Positions 1 to 10,152 of a stretch of 64,000 nt of DNA are shown here, one piece after another. Origin of the DNA: Ceratotherium simum simum (lineage: Eukaryota; Chordata; Mammalia; Perissodactyla; Rhinocerotidae); contig NW_004454225.1 of the NCBI RefSeq assembly GCF_000283155.1, positions 4,445,768 through 4,509,767 of the forward strand, written 5' to 3'. A program made the translations under genes and the position numbers. Numbering within the stretch: position 1 is the first letter of the stretch; each line of letters begins with the position of its first letter. The notes below the pieces were generated by a model. The model saw nothing but the letters and a program-made list of their open reading frames with translations. It made no database searches and was not told the origin of the DNA.

Positions 1-350
1 GCGCGGGGTCCCCTCGGCGGCCGCGGGGCGCAGCGCGCGTGTCCCGCTGCTCGCCCAGTGCCATCTTGGCCGGGCCGTCCTGGGAGTGGCCGCGAGCCAA
101 CTTTCTGGGGAGTTGGTGGCCCGGAATCTCTCCCTGGGATTTCTGGAGTTCCCTGGAGCCTCCAAAGCCAGAATCGCGCCTCTGGCAGCCCGGGCAGCCC
201 TCGGGCGAAGGCCCGGCCTCCTCTCGGTAACTTGCTTCATGGGGCAGGGCACGGGGGCGGCTCCAGCCCGCCAAGTGCCCTCTGGGCCCGGCAGGCCTGG
301 TTCCCCTGCCGCCTCGGCCCCTTGGCGCCGCGTGTCCTTGGATGAATGAC
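1..350. other. CpG-rich left edge, probably the end of a CpG island
   Basis: The first 54 bases hold 12 CpG dinucleotides, including a NotI-type GCGGCCGC at 18-25, and GC-rich sequence continues to about 350 with falling CpG density. This fits the truncated end of a CpG island, often a promoter or first exon. No convincing start codon, splice donor or protein frame lets me assign an exon or a direction. Confidence 0.55.
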
Positions 351-455
351 TTGGGCCCTCTCTAGCCTCAGTTTCCTCCGCAATAAAAGCGAGGCGCGGG
401 GAGGCCCACCAACCTCACCTGTGAAATAGATGCTCACCAAATGCCAGTTGCCTTT
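340..455 (+). repeat. MIR fragment
   Basis: The MIR central core is readable: a 'gacttgggcc' stretch, then GCCTCAGTTTCCTC and a shortened 'aataaaagcgaggc' where AAATGGGGATA is expected. The tRNA-like head is missing. Confidence 0.7.
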
Positions 456-734
456 GCCTGCGGAGGCATTAAAAATCTGCATCGCCTGGCTAGCTGGACC
501 CAGGGTCCAGAATTAATTTGGAGATAAGGTGGATTTGCAGTGCCAAGGCCTCAGGCCAGTTCCCAGTCTTCCTTTGCAAACCTTATGTACGTTTTATGGA
601 GCAAAGGAATGGCTTGATGCTTTTTGTTTTTTAAAGAAAATCTCAGTTGTAGAACCACCGCTGAGATGTTTGTGCCGCGTGACCCACTGCTACCAAAAGT
701 GAGAAAGCCAGTGAGGGTGGGATGTGTTTGGGGT
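456..734. other. Unique sequence, no feature recognised
   Basis: Mixed composition with short AT-rich runs near 515-530 and 615-640. I see no repeat, coding or regulatory signature here. Confidence 0.5.
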
Positions 735-880
735 GTTTGTGATCCTGCCTCTAAGCCACCCAGTGACCTGGCCAAATTCTCTCCCCACTCTAGGCCTGCT
801 TCCCTTCAGTACAGTAGGAAGGAGGAGAGTTTGGACTAGATGTCCCTAATGCTGGCTAAAATTGCTGATTCTAAATTAGG
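735..880 (+). repeat. MIR-type fragment with the 'ggactagatg' 3' part
   Basis: Reads 'gtgacctggccaaattctc', then a degraded core, then the 'tttggactagatgtccct' phrase and a 'gattcta' end found in some CORE-SINE copies. It is diverged but collinear. Confidence 0.6.
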
Positions 881-1964
881 CCCCCATCTGCCCTAGATGT
901 TAGGGGAGTATGTGGCTTCCTTTCCTGAAGCAACCCAACTTGAAAGTGAATTAGAGTTGCAAGAGCACTTCAGGCAGCAGGTGGAGACTGATAGGAACCA
1001 GGTGTGGCCTGGGGTCCAGATTTCAGTATATTTGAGGTACACAGCTCCCCAGAGCCTGGCTCTGCCCTTTCACCTCACCCCACCTAGCCTGAGACATTAA
1101 TGCTTTGCCTTGCCTGGGGCCACCCAAGGAGGGTCCTGGCTATGGCAACACCCGCCCCCAACAAAGGGATCCGAGGCAGGGCCTGAGCTGGTTCTGCACC
1201 TAAGGGAGGCTGTGGTTGGGGAAGGCCGTGATTTCTCCTGGCTTCTGTCCAATCTCACAAATTGGGGGCCCTCTCCAATGTGGGTCAGGGCTATTCTTAG
1301 AGACTTGATTCCCAAACACTTCCCGCATGCCAGGTGGGGTGCCGGGCTCTTCCCGCGCAGAGCTGAGCAGGCCGCCAGGCCCTGCCCTCTGGCTGTTCCC
1401 ATTGTTCTGTGAGTTTCATTTTCAAATTCTTTGGCACCAAGACTTGAAAAGACCAGTGCTGGCTTCTGCACCAGGGCTGCAGAAGGAAAGGTGGAGGGAC
1501 TCAGCACAGACCCTTGTTTTCTGGACAAACGTGGGAGGATGCAGGGGAGCTTCCTGAACACAGGGTGTTGGAGGCACCCCCAATTTCTTGGGAGAATTCA
1601 TGAAGAAAAAGGAAGCCCTTTTCCTTGTAGCCTTCTGCCCCATCATTCTTCCCTTTCTTTCCCTTCTTCCTCAGTTCACTCGGGCCTTAGACTGGGGGAC
1701 TGGAACATGAAAGGGATGGTGACAAGCTGTGCAGAGCCCCACTGGGAAGGGAAAGAACGCAGACAGATGACTGGAGTCCAGGCTCCTGTTTGCTCCTACC
1801 TCTTGTCCTCAGACTGACCCTCTCCCCACCCCTTCGGACCCGGCCGGATCATTGCCCAACTGACCTCCACCTGGCAACTTCCCCAGTCCTAGGGCCAGGC
1901 CAGCCTAGAGCTCTCCACCCCTGGACCTCTTCACCCCTTTCCCTTTCGGTACCATTAAAAAGAA
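881..1964. other. Unique sequence, no feature recognised
   Basis: About 1.1 kb without recognisable repeats, CpG enrichment or coding pattern. The overlapping frames of 100-154 residues here have low-complexity, shadow-like compositions and are not called. Confidence 0.5.
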
Positions 1965-2185
1965 TGTGTGTGGGTGTCATGGCTAACAGACAGATTTGGG
2001 TTACTCTTGTGCTGTATAGCCTTGGAGAAGTCACTTCACTTCTGTGAACCTTGGTTTCCTCAGCTGTAAAATGGGGATAATATGACCCCATTCATAAGGT
2101 GTTATGGGAATCTAAAGAGCTCTGCATAAAGAATTCAGTAGAGTACCAGGCACCTATTAACAATAGCTGCAATTCTGTGATGTGG
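1965..2185 (+). repeat. MIR, nearly full length
   Basis: Successive landmarks are present: 'gccttggagaagtcacttc', 'tttcctcagctgtaaaatgg', 'ggataatatgaccccattca', a 'aggtgttatgggaatc' stretch and 'agtaccaggcacctattaac' at the 3' end. Confidence 0.85.
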
Positions 2186-2300
2186 ACACAATCTGACACA
2201 GCAGACTGAGACTCAGAGAGGCTAAGTCACTGCCTAAAATCCCACAGTGGCGGGGGCTCAGCAACTGGGAGCCCCTCCTCCTGGATCACATTAGCGTCTT
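2186..2300 (-). repeat. MIR fragment
   Basis: Reverse-orientation landmarks are present: 'gactgagactcagagaggct', 'aagtcactgcctaaaatccc', 'acagtggcgggggctcagca'. It abuts the preceding plus-strand MIR tail to tail. Confidence 0.7.
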
Positions 2301-2394
2301 CTATTGTTCTCTCATTGTCTTATCTGCGTGGATCCTGTTTTTCCTACCACACCTTAAGGAAAGGACAGTAGATTAGTTGGGTTTTTTCCCTCTC

Positions 2395-2720
2395 TCCTAA
2401 CCCAGTCCACTCGAAAAATACTTATTGAACTGAATCAGTGGTTTCAATTCCAGAAGCAAAATTAATCCTCTCCCTCCTCCTCCAGCTCAGAGATGGCTTT
2501 TGGAAACCCTGTGTCACTCCCTTTATTACAAACTCCTCTGCGCTCCCCTAGGCGCCTGGGCCACTCCGGGATTACAAATGGAGCCTTCTGCCTCTAGGTC
2601 ACTGATTCCGCTACCATCTGTCAGCGCGGATTGATTGAGGAGACTGGCCCTGCTCGGCAGATCGGTGACTTGTGCGAAGTGAGCCAGTGCCTTCAGCGGC
2701 AGGCGGACATCCTTCCTCTC
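2395..2720. promoter_or_regulatory. Repeat-free segment, weak candidate regulatory element
   Basis: An AT-richer stretch (2410-2470) is followed by GATTGATTGA at 2629-2638, a PBX/HOX-like sequence, inside GC-rich DNA. No repeat family explains it. The call rests on composition and a short motif, so it is weak. Confidence 0.25.
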
Positions 2721-2794
2721 ACTCTCCAGCTCTCTCGGGCACACGTACAGCCCTCACCTTTATCCTTCAAGGGGCCCCAGCTCTCCTTCCTCTC

Positions 2795-2807
2795 GGGGGG
2801 GGGGGGG
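2795..2807 (+). repeat. Poly-G run of 13
   Basis: Thirteen consecutive G residues follow 'cctctc'. Length errors in sequencing are likely at such a run. Confidence 0.95.
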
Positions 2808-3349
2808 CTCCTGCTAACTCCAGCACACCAAGAGGGAGGCCTGGTATTCCTGCTCACGGTACTCCAGGAGACAACTTCCAAAAGCCTCTGGTTAAGAGTG
2901 GGGAACCCCCCACAGCATCCTGCGGAACCTGTCCCAAACCAGGCACTTTCCCCACGAGAAGCAGATGGATGCCAAGAGTGCAAACAGCAGGGGGGGCCAG
3001 ATCCTTTGTGGGCACACCTTCATTCCACACGGAGCACCTGCTGTGTGCCAGGCTGCAAGCTCTGATGGAGGGATCACAGGGGCTCAGAGTAATTCTTTCT
3101 GGGGTCAGATCAGGGCAGGCTCTAAGAGTAAAGGGGTGGAGGCGGCTTCAAATAGAGAACCAGGGAACACCAAGACTTAGCAGTGCAGGGACAGCCACCT
3201 GCCGTGTGCCCCGTGCAGGGCTAGGGGACTGAGAGATGACACTGCAGAGGGAGGCAAGGGTGGGATCCCGCAGGGCCTTGTACCTGTGACACGCTCGGCA
3301 GGAATTTGTTTCACAGGGCCTCACAGTGACCTCTGCTCAGGAGGCCAGC
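2808..3349. other. Mostly unique sequence
   Basis: The only hint of a repeat is 'ggagcacctgctgtgtgccaggc' around 3030-3053, which resembles a reverse-orientation L2 or MIR 3' end. Nothing else is recognised. Confidence 0.4.
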
Positions 3350-3530
3350 CCCTCAACTCTGCCCGCCACCCCATTCCTCCAGGATTGAAGTTGTGGCTCT
3401 CTCCACAGCTCCCACTGGTCACACTGGGCTATTTGTGACTGTGTCCAACTCTCCCAAGGGACTGTGAGCATTTGCAGGGCAGAGACACCTCTGCTTCCCT
3501 CGGGTCTCTGGCATCCTGTGCAGGGCAGCC
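3350..3530 (+). repeat. Probable L2 3' fragment
   Basis: The phrase 'ccaagggactgtgagcattt', followed by 'gcagggcagagacacctctg', matches the L2 region reading 'ctgtgagctcc...gggcagggac'. The rest is highly diverged. Confidence 0.45.
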
Positions 3531-3589
3531 ATGTCCATAAAGATGATAATGTTAACAATGATGATACAGCCAGAGGAATCCAAGTTACT

Positions 3590-3778
3590 GTGAACAGGCA
3601 CTGTGTCTGCAACAAGCTGATGAGGTTGGTACTGTTATCACCCCACTTTACAGATGGGGCCACTGAGGCCCAGTGAGTTTAAATAACTTGTCCCAAGTTA
3701 CACAGCTGAGAAGAGGCCAAGCTGGGATTTGAACCCAGGTCCTCGGAGGTTGCAGTCTTAACCACCAAGCTCCCCAGC
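3590..3778 (-). repeat. MIR
   Basis: Clear reverse MIR: 'tgatgaggttggtactgtta', 'cactttacagatggggccac', 'aacttgtcccaagttacaca', 'gggatttgaacccaggtcct', and 'cagtcttaaccaccaagctc' from the tRNA-like head. Confidence 0.92.
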
Positions 3779-4104
3779 ACTCAGTAAACAATGGAAAGAT
3801 AGATGGACGCAGACAGCTGGTGGGTCCCCAAGCCTGCAGGTGGACAGGGAAGGAGACGTGAGAGGAAGCAGGGCCGGCACCAGCCTCTCCCCACAAGGAA
3901 CACGTGAAAGCCCTGGAGCCTGGGCAGGTGGCAGGCACTGGACCCTCAGACCCCATGCTTAGAAGACCCAGGCCTGCCCAACAGGCAGCAGCTGCTGTGC
4001 ATCAGGTGAGCAGAGAGAAGCCGGAGGAGACACAGCTGAGCGACCGGAGGCCCTGCAGCCTGGCCGCACGGGGGATCACCCCTCAGCCCGCTCGGCACCC
4101 CCGC

Positions 4105-4215
4105 CCCTGGTCTCACCAATGTGTGTCCTTCAGCAAATCATCCAATGGCTCTGAGCCTCAGTTTCTTCATCTGGAAATTGGAATGGGTGGGAGGAGAGGC
4201 TGAGTGATCTGCCTA
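4105..4215 (+). repeat. MIR fragment
   Basis: Core sequence 'gagcctcagtttcttcatct' is followed by 'ggaaattggaatgggtggga'. The 5' head is degraded. Confidence 0.75.
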
Positions 4216-4244
4216 CCTCCAGGGAGTTTGGTCCCTTGTCTGGG

Positions 4245-4435
4245 TGACCCCATTCATTCCTCCCCACAAACTTATGAGGCAGGGACTGTCATCTTCATTG
4301 TACAGAGCAGGAAATGCACACGTAGAGGTTAAGAGACTTGCCGGAGGTCACACAGCAAGCAAGCAGCAGAGCTGGGATTTGAACTCTGCCTTCTGGCTCC
4401 AGAGCCCCCACTGAGTCACTTACAGCACTATGAAG
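4245..4435 (-). repeat. MIR
   Basis: Reverse landmarks: 'tatgaggcagggactgtcat', 'gaggttaagagacttgccgg', 'aggtcacacagcaagcaagc', 'ctgggatttgaactctgcct'. The A-box side is truncated. Confidence 0.88.
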
Positions 4436-4469
4436 AGGGCAAGTGGAGACGAAAGGATCCCACAAGGGT

Positions 4470-4672
4470 ACTGACAAAGGCACGTTCCAAGCACTTTACC
4501 TGCATTAACTCACTTAATCCTTCCAACGGCCCTATGAGGTGGGTACTGTTCTTACCTCATTTTGCAGATGAGGAAACCGGGCACAGAGCAGCTAGGAACC
4601 GGCAGAGTTGGAATCCGAACCCAGGCAGCTGGGACTGCAGAGCCCCTGCATCGCTTTATCACAAGATAACAA
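4470..4672 (-). repeat. MIR, nearly full length
   Basis: Reads 'cattaactcacttaatcctt', 'ccctatgaggtgggtactgt', 'ttgcagatgaggaaaccggg', then 'gaatccgaacccaggcagct'. It is the second of two same-strand MIRs about 35 bp apart. Confidence 0.9.
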
Positions 4673-4924
4673 TAGCGAGCTTCCTTTCCACTGGGATTAT
4701 TTCTGCTTGAGAGCTCAAGACTTTTAGCCCCATCACTGTCGGGTTCCACGGGAAGGCAGCGCTGCATGCTGAGGCATGCTGGGAAAAGACTTTGTTCCTT
4801 CCTGTTTTGTTGACATGCTTTTCATTTTAAGCCTGAAACCCAAGCTCCCTGCGAAGAATTCAAACCGTGGAGAAAAACGTGGCCGTGCTACGGCCACTAC
4901 CTCCTGAGCCTCCTGTGTCCCCTG

Positions 4925-5115
4925 TGCTTGGGGCTCCAGGTGTGTCCTGGCACTTGATCTTCACAACACCTGGGCAGCCCCCACTTCACAGCGGAAGAAA
5001 CTGAAGCCCAGAGCTGCTAACAGGATGCCCAAAGGCACGCAGCTGCTAAGTGACAGATCTGGGACTTGGCCCCAGGTCCTTCTTGAGAATCCTGGCTCTT
5101 CTGACCACATCAGCT
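4925..5115 (-). repeat. MIR
   Basis: Shows 'gcacttgatcttcacaacac', 'gcggaagaaactgaagccca', 'ggcacgcagctgctaagtga' and 'ctgggacttggccccaggtc'. Moderately diverged. Confidence 0.82.
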
Positions 5116-5695
5116 GCCCCCCATGGGGGCACAGAGGTGAGTCTTGTTTGCTGGGCTTTGACAGAAATGTTTCTGCTCATCTTCTGCCACAGGCTGGTCC
5201 CTCAGTGCCACTCAGAAGGCACCAGGACACGTGTGGGGTCGCGGAGCTGTATGCCGCCTTCTTGATCAGAGAAACTGAGAAATGTGGACACCGATGGTCC
5301 CTCCACTCCGTCTCTGCTTCTAGTAACTCGGGAATGGCTGCCCTGCCACCAAGGCGATTGTCTTCTGGAAGCAGCCACACTGTGTGAGTGGGGTTCCTTA
5401 TCGCTGCCCTGCATCTCCCTGGAGCTCTCAAGGATAACGGCCAAGGCTCACGTGTGATTCCAGGGAAACAGAAAGCAGCAGAGTCGATGGATTCTCCAAC
5501 TCCCAACCGGCCCTCTTGACGCAGCCTCTTTTCCCGGCCCCCCATCTGCAGCAGACTCATTACAGTTACCCAGAGCCAGCTCTGACCCTATTCCTCCTGG
5601 CTCAGAGCTTGTCCATGGGTCCCAAGGGGCTTCAGAATTCAAGTCGGTTCTCATCCACCTGGAACGCAAAGCCTTTGTCTGGCCCCAGCTCACCT
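5116..5695. other. Unique sequence, no feature recognised
   Basis: About 580 bp of mixed sequence lacking recognisable repeats. The 120-127 residue frames on both strands overlap one another and look like chance frames. Confidence 0.5.
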
Positions 5696-5699
5696 CTCC

Positions 5700-5885
5700 A
5701 GCCTTCTCCCACATGTCCCATTCTGCCTCTTTGCCAAACCAAACAAGCTGTGTTCCCATCATATGCCTGTTTGCTCCCCGAAGCAGGAAGCCCTTCCCTC
5801 TTCCCTTCCCTACAGATTGAAATTATATCCTCTTTCAAGTCCTACTCAAATGCCACCACCTCCACGAAACCTTACCTAATCCTCA
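5700..5885 (+). repeat. L2 3' fragment
   Basis: The phrase 'tttcaagtcctactcaaatg', then 'ccaccacctccacgaaacct', matches the L2 3' region ('caggtctcagctcaaatgtcacc'). It is directly followed by an oppositely oriented L2. Confidence 0.7.
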
Positions 5886-5887
5886 TC

Positions 5888-6362
5888 ATAAATTCATTCA
5901 ACAAACATTGATTGAGCCCTTATCATATGCCAGGTATTGAGCCCAAGGGTCCCTGTTGTCATGGAGCTTACAGTCCCATGGGGCCATTAGAGAGAAAGTG
6001 AATCATCACATAATCATTTGGTAACAGCCGTGATACACATTAGTAAGAAAGCATGGCAGGTGCACAGAGAGTACATAATGGGACCTTGGGTCTTGGGGAT
6101 CCAGGACATTTGAGCTGAGACTGAAGAACAGATAGGAAGTAGCTATGTGATGAGGTAGGAAGAGAGCTTCAGGCAGCAGGCACAGCATGAGCAAAGGCCC
6201 TGAGGCAGGAGGGCACAAGTAGATCTCCAGGAGGGGAAAGGAGGACAGTGTAATTTAAGTGAAATGAGAAAGCTTGAGATGCAGCTGGAGCAAGACAGTG
6301 CACGCAACAAAAGGCTTGGGGACTTTATCCCAAGGGCAGAGGGGAGCTGCTGAAGGAGTCCC
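5888..6362 (-). repeat. L2 3' end, long fragment
   Basis: Starts with the reverse L2 terminus 'attcattcaacaaacattga', then 'gagcccttatcatatgccag'. It continues through 'gacatttgagctgagactga', 'gagcaaaggccctgaggcag' and 'ggggactttatcccaagggc'. The tail motif lies at the left, so the element points to the minus strand. Confidence 0.9.
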
Positions 6363-6449
6363 AGCAGAGGACACAAGCCAATATTCATTTATAAACCATC
6401 CTGCCAGCTGCCCTGTGGCTGAGCGTCTTGTGAAAAGCCCACCAGCTTT

Positions 6450-6625
6450 GCATCCAGCCACCCCTGAACCTCGGACATCTGGTCATCAGGTCTGGAGTTT
6501 TCAAATCCTTCCTCCTGGACTGAGCTCTCCAGGGCAGGGCTGACCTCTGGCCCTCCCACATCATCCCCAGCACCGGGAGCTGCTCCAAAAACATTTGTGG
6601 GACGAACTAACAGAGAGGACAAGAC
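6450..6625 (+). repeat. L2 3' terminal fragment
   Basis: 'gactgagctctccagggcag', then 'catcatccccagcaccggga', then 'aaaacatttgtgggacgaac' corresponds to the last part of L2 ('aagctccatgagggcag...aaatatttgttgaatgaa'). Confidence 0.65.
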
Positions 6626-6879
6626 ACTTACCAGCATTTCCCCTGGAAGGGGCCAGGCTGCCTGAGGGGCCTTCCACGTTCTCTGGAAATCACAAAATTC
6701 AAGGATTTTAGTGAGGCCACTACTCTGGGCGCCCTGGAGAGAAGAGCCAGCATCCCACTGATATCCACACCCAGGGGCCGCATCCAGCATGACACCATGC
6801 AGGCATCGCCCGTGTCCATCTCGTGGATGACCAGAAACAGGACCGAAAGCGCTCACCAACTGTAAGGGGCTTTCGAGCT

Positions 6880-7045
6880 GACAAAGCACATTTCGCATGC
6901 GCAGTTCTCAGAGAGGGTCAACCCTCTGAGGTGGGGAGGGTTACTGCCCCGTTTACAGATGAGGAAACTGAGGCCCAGGAAAGGGAGGGTCCCTGGCAAG
7001 TCGTGGCAAAGCCAAGACCAGAACCTGACAACAGTTCAGGCTACT
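6880..7045 (-). repeat. MIR fragment
   Basis: 'tctgaggtggggagggttac', 'cccgtttacagatgaggaaa' and 'ctgaggcccaggaaagggag' are diagnostic. The head 'agccaagaccagaacctgac' is diverged. Confidence 0.85.
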
Positions 7046-7072
7046 TATGGCCCTCATGGGGTTAAGAAAGCT

Positions 7073-7085
7073 TTCTAGAAATTTC
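7073..7085. promoter_or_regulatory. Perfect three-unit heat-shock-element match
   Basis: TTCTAGAAATTTC fits TTCnnGAAnnTTC exactly, the inverted-pentamer pattern bound by HSF trimers. It sits in an AT-rich unique stretch (7060-7130). About 0.5 such matches are expected by chance in 64 kb, so function is unproven. Confidence 0.25.
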
Positions 7086-7359
7086 TTTAAAAAATGTCTT
7101 AAAGTGACATATTTCATCAGGATGTCTGTCACGCCAGCAGTGGGAGCCAACACACCAATTCTCGAAGACTGTTCCCCCTGCACACGGATCCACACGCTCA
7201 GCCCCAGGCCCCGAGGCTGGCGGCTCGGCTCGGGGCACGGGAGGGGCCTGCGTGATGGATCCTGGGCTCCCGGGGCTTGGAGCCAGCACAGGCAGGTGCT
7301 CAGTGCACGCGGAGTGTTCGAGGGGCAGCTGGGCTGATGTGAGAGGATAACGGTAGAGA

Positions 7360-7540
7360 ACGTTCCTACGGCTCTCACCTGTGCCGGGCTCCATGCTAAG
7401 CAAGTTACCTGCATTAACTCAGGTCATCCTCACAACAAGCCTACGAGGTGAGTAGAATCATCTCCATTTACAGGTGTGAAAACTGAGGCTCAGAGCAGTC
7501 AATAATTAGCCAGTGAGTGGCAGAGCCCTTAAGCCACCCC
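7360..7540 (-). repeat. MIR
   Basis: 'ttacctgcattaactcaggt', 'catcctcacaacaagcctac', 'gaggtgagtagaatcatctc', 'gtgaaaactgaggctcagag' and 'cagtgagtggcagagccctt' are in order. Confidence 0.9.
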
Positions 7541-7861
7541 ACACCCCGGCTGAGTGAAGGTGGGCAGGAACCTCCGGGGCAGAGGGAACAACAACTGTGC
7601 CTTCCTCAAGGGCCACGACCCCGTGGGGCGCCCCTCCCCCGCACCCCTGATGGCCGTCATTCCTGTGATCGACAGAGCCCATGTGTGCAAGCAGTGACAA
7701 GCTGGCACAGTAACTACCTCCCCACAGGGTTCGTGTCTCCCCCAGTGGTCTCTGGGCTCCCTTCCCTGCCCTGCCTCCTGTGGGCCCCCAGCACTATAAT
7801 CCTTTGCAGCTCCTTTTTGGTAGCAGATGAATGTAAAAAACAAAGGTGGGGGTGGGGGGTA
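7541..7861. other. Unique sequence, no feature recognised
   Basis: Proline-rich looking frames here are compositional. The right end (7845-7860) is a G-rich run that abuts the ERE SINE. Confidence 0.5.
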
Positions 7862-8097
7862 CCGGCCCGGTGGTGTAGTGGTTAAGTTCGCGGCTCCACT
7901 TTGGTGGCCCAGAGTTCACAGGTTCGGATCCTGGGTGTGGACCTACGCACTGCTGATCAAGCCATGCTGTCCCACATATAAAGTGGAGGAAAATGGGCAC
8001 AGATGTTAGCCCAGAGCCAATGTTCCTCAGCAAAAAGAGGAGGATTGACAGCAGATATTAGCTCAGGGCTAGTCTTCCTCACCAAAAAAAAAAAAAA
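7862..8097 (+). repeat. Equine ERE SINE (tRNA-derived)
   Basis: Begins 'ccggcccggtggtgtagtgg'. The Pol III A box TGGTGTAGTGG is at 7871-7881 and the B box GGTTCGGATCC at 7921-7931. The body carries 'cccacatataaagtggagga', 'gggcacagatgttagcccag', 'gttcctcagcaaaaagagga' and 'cagatattagctcagggcta'. It ends in 14 A residues (8084-8097). The family is characteristic of horses and other perissodactyls. Flanks are G-rich, so no clean target-site duplication can be read. Confidence 0.95.
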
Positions 8098-8102
8098 GGG
8101 TG

Positions 8103-8220
8103 GGCAGAGGCCCATGCGACCTTGAGCAGGCTCCTTAAGCTCTTGGAGCCTCAGTTTTCCCATCTGTAGAATGGGGACAGTAACGTTGCCCGCTGTGGAG
8201 GGCTGCATCCACACAAGGTC
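8103..8220 (+). repeat. MIR fragment
   Basis: 'gcgaccttgagcaggctcct', 'gagcctcagttttcccatct' and 'gtagaatggggacagtaacg' follow the ERE tail immediately. The ERE may have inserted at the 5' part of this MIR. Confidence 0.85.
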
Positions 8221-8345
8221 TTAACCAGTGACCTTGTGCTAAGTGCTGTTTCCATGATTCCGGCCTCAGGTGCCCCGAGAGGTGGAATCCCTTGTCCCTT
8301 GAGCAAGCAGGCTCAGGGAAGTAAGGTGCCTGTGATCCCCCAGTG
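8221..8345 (-). repeat. Possible MIR fragment
   Basis: 'accttgtgctaagtgctgtt', 'gccccgagaggtggaatccc' and 'gcaggctcagggaagtaagg' follow the order of a reverse MIR but are strongly diverged. Confidence 0.5.
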
Positions 8346-8839
8346 CAGACCACCTAGCACAGACACAGGGGAACAAGGGGTGAGCGGTCTGATTCCAAAG
8401 CTTGTGCTGAGCAGAGGAGGGAGAGTAAGTGAACCGCTCGGGTCCTCTGTAGAACTCAGCCTCACACAGCCACATATGGGCTGAATGTGGCTCCCTAGCC
8501 CCGTGTACCCCATTCCCCGGGCACTCCCCGAACATGTGCACGTCACACGCTGTTGGCGCATCCCCGTACCCTTAAGGGGCCTCTGGGGAGCCGCTACCCT
8601 GCTGGCCCCTCTCGGCCCCCCAGCCCAGCCCAGGTGAAGTGTGCTGACGGGGGTGGGGGGAGCAGTGGGGAGGCTAGGCACCTGCGTGCTGACTGCAGAA
8701 CAGAAGGGAAGAAAGCATCCTTTCTGGAAAAATCAATGGGGAGATGATACTGCCCAAGTCACAACCCACATGGAAGCCATCCAAGAAAATCTAAGCAACA
8801 AGAGAATACAGCCCTTGACAGCGGCCGGGGACCCAAGGG
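8346..8839. other. Unique sequence, no feature recognised
   Basis: GC-rich to about 8690, then an A-rich part (8700-8815). No repeat or gene signal was recognised. Confidence 0.5.
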
Positions 8840-8945
8840 GAGCGTGCCTAAGCCCCCATCATACAGATAGGAAAACCGAGGCCCAGGGTGGGGGCCATGA
8901 CTTGCCCAAGGGCCCACGGTGTGTTGGCAGCTCTGCCATGTGTGA
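8840..8945 (-). repeat. MIR fragment
   Basis: 'catcatacagataggaaaac', 'cgaggcccagggtgggggcc' and 'atgacttgcccaagggccca' mark the core of a reverse MIR. Confidence 0.82.
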
Positions 8946-9074
8946 AGGGTGTCCAGCCCCAGGTGGCTCATTTGCAAGAGTGGGTGGGCCCTTGCTGGTC
9001 TTCAGGCCTCACACCCCAGCCATCCAGTTCCCTCCGGTCTTGCCCACATACCAAGGGCATCAGGTTAGCCTCGC

Positions 9075-9245
9075 TCAGTTGAGTGCTGACTGCTCTGTGA
9101 GAAGTATCTCAGGTAATCCTCACCACACCCTTGTGACTTAGGTACTATTATTACCCCAGGAAACCGAGGCTCAGAGAGGGCAGGCAACTTGCCTGAGGCC
9201 TCACAGCTGGTTAATGGCAGAGCCAGGGTTGACCCCAAGCAGCCT
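9075..9245 (-). repeat. MIR
   Basis: 'ctcaggtaatcctcaccaca', 'cttaggtactattattaccc', 'caggaaaccgaggctcagag', 'cttgcctgaggcctcacagc' and 'tggttaatggcagagccagg' are all present. Confidence 0.92.
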
Positions 9246-9734
9246 GCCCCCGGAGCCCTTTGCCACCCCTCTGTCCGGCTGTCTCGGTCAGGGGTGGATT
9301 GTGAGGAGTGGCCACCCTGCCCTCTTGCAGGAGCTTCCAGTCACCTCGGGTCCCAGGCTGGAGAAGCTGCTCCAAGAGCCCTCCCCCAAGCCAGGGACCC
9401 GCGTCCACTCTGCTGCTTCCAGCTAAGAGTGGGACCTGGGCTCCAGGAGTCCTGAGACTCCAAATTAAAAGAAAACCCAGGCTGGTCCTTAAATTCAAAG
9501 ATGGGCCGGCCTGAGAGACCTGGCTTAGAAAGAGCTAGAACAAGCCAGGATCTTAGAGAACTGTCCGGAGTTCTAAGACATGAACATGTCCGGAAGGCGA
9601 GTTTGCAACGACCGAGATGTCTGTGTGAAACCTGCCCACTCTGTCATCAAGTCCGGGGCTCCTTTCCTCCAGAACTGGCTCCCACTGCTGAGAGAAACAG
9701 GGCGCCCTGCCTCTCGCCCCCTCCCCAGGCTTCT
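9246..9734. other. Unique sequence, no feature recognised
   Basis: Contains a single p53-like half-site, GAACATGTCC, at 9582-9591, which is not meaningful alone. No repeat was recognised. Confidence 0.5.
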
Positions 9735-9948
9735 GCCACACAGGGTGACGGGCCTTTCACACCTGGAAGCTCTGCTCTTGCTCTTCCTTCTGGCAGTACA
9801 CCCTCCACTGCCTTAGCCTGGCAAACGCCTACTCACTCTTCAAGGCCTTCAAATGCCACCTCCTCTCTGAAGCCCCTCTGGATTGCCCTGTCAGAATTCA
9901 CAGGGGTACCCCAGGGAGAACTTTTTCCATTGTGCCTCTAGGATCCTG
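9735..9948 (+). repeat. L2 3' fragment
   Basis: 'cttcaaggccttcaaatgcc', 'acctcctctctgaagcccct' and the C/T-rich lead-in match the L2 3' region. The terminal AATATTTGTTGAATGAA part is lost. Confidence 0.65.
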
Positions 9949-9964
9949 GCACAGCCAGCTCCCT

Positions 9965-10152
9965 TATGACCACAGCTGCCATTAATTGAGCACCTGCAGT
10001 CTCCTTAATCCCCATAACAAGGCTGCAGGGAGAGGTCACTGCTCCCAGGTCACTGCGTTTTAAAACTGCCACTCTGAGAGACTACACAACTTGCCCAAGG
10101 TCACACAGCTAGAAAGTGGCCAGGGAAGACTGCACTAGGGACTGTCTGACGC
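9965..10152 (-). repeat. MIR
   Basis: 'ttaatccccataacaaggct', 'cttgcccaaggtcacacagc' and 'tagaaagtggccagggaaga' identify a reverse MIR whose polypurine core is degraded. Confidence 0.82.

Noticed and set aside
7862..7931. tRNA gene suggested by Pol III A and B boxes
   Set aside because: The boxes belong to an ERE SINE. The rest does not fold as a tRNA cloverleaf and is followed by the SINE body.
9582..9591. p53-like half-site GAACATGTCC
   Set aside because: Single half-sites of this degeneracy are expected around 16 times in a window of this length, and no adjacent second half-site fits.
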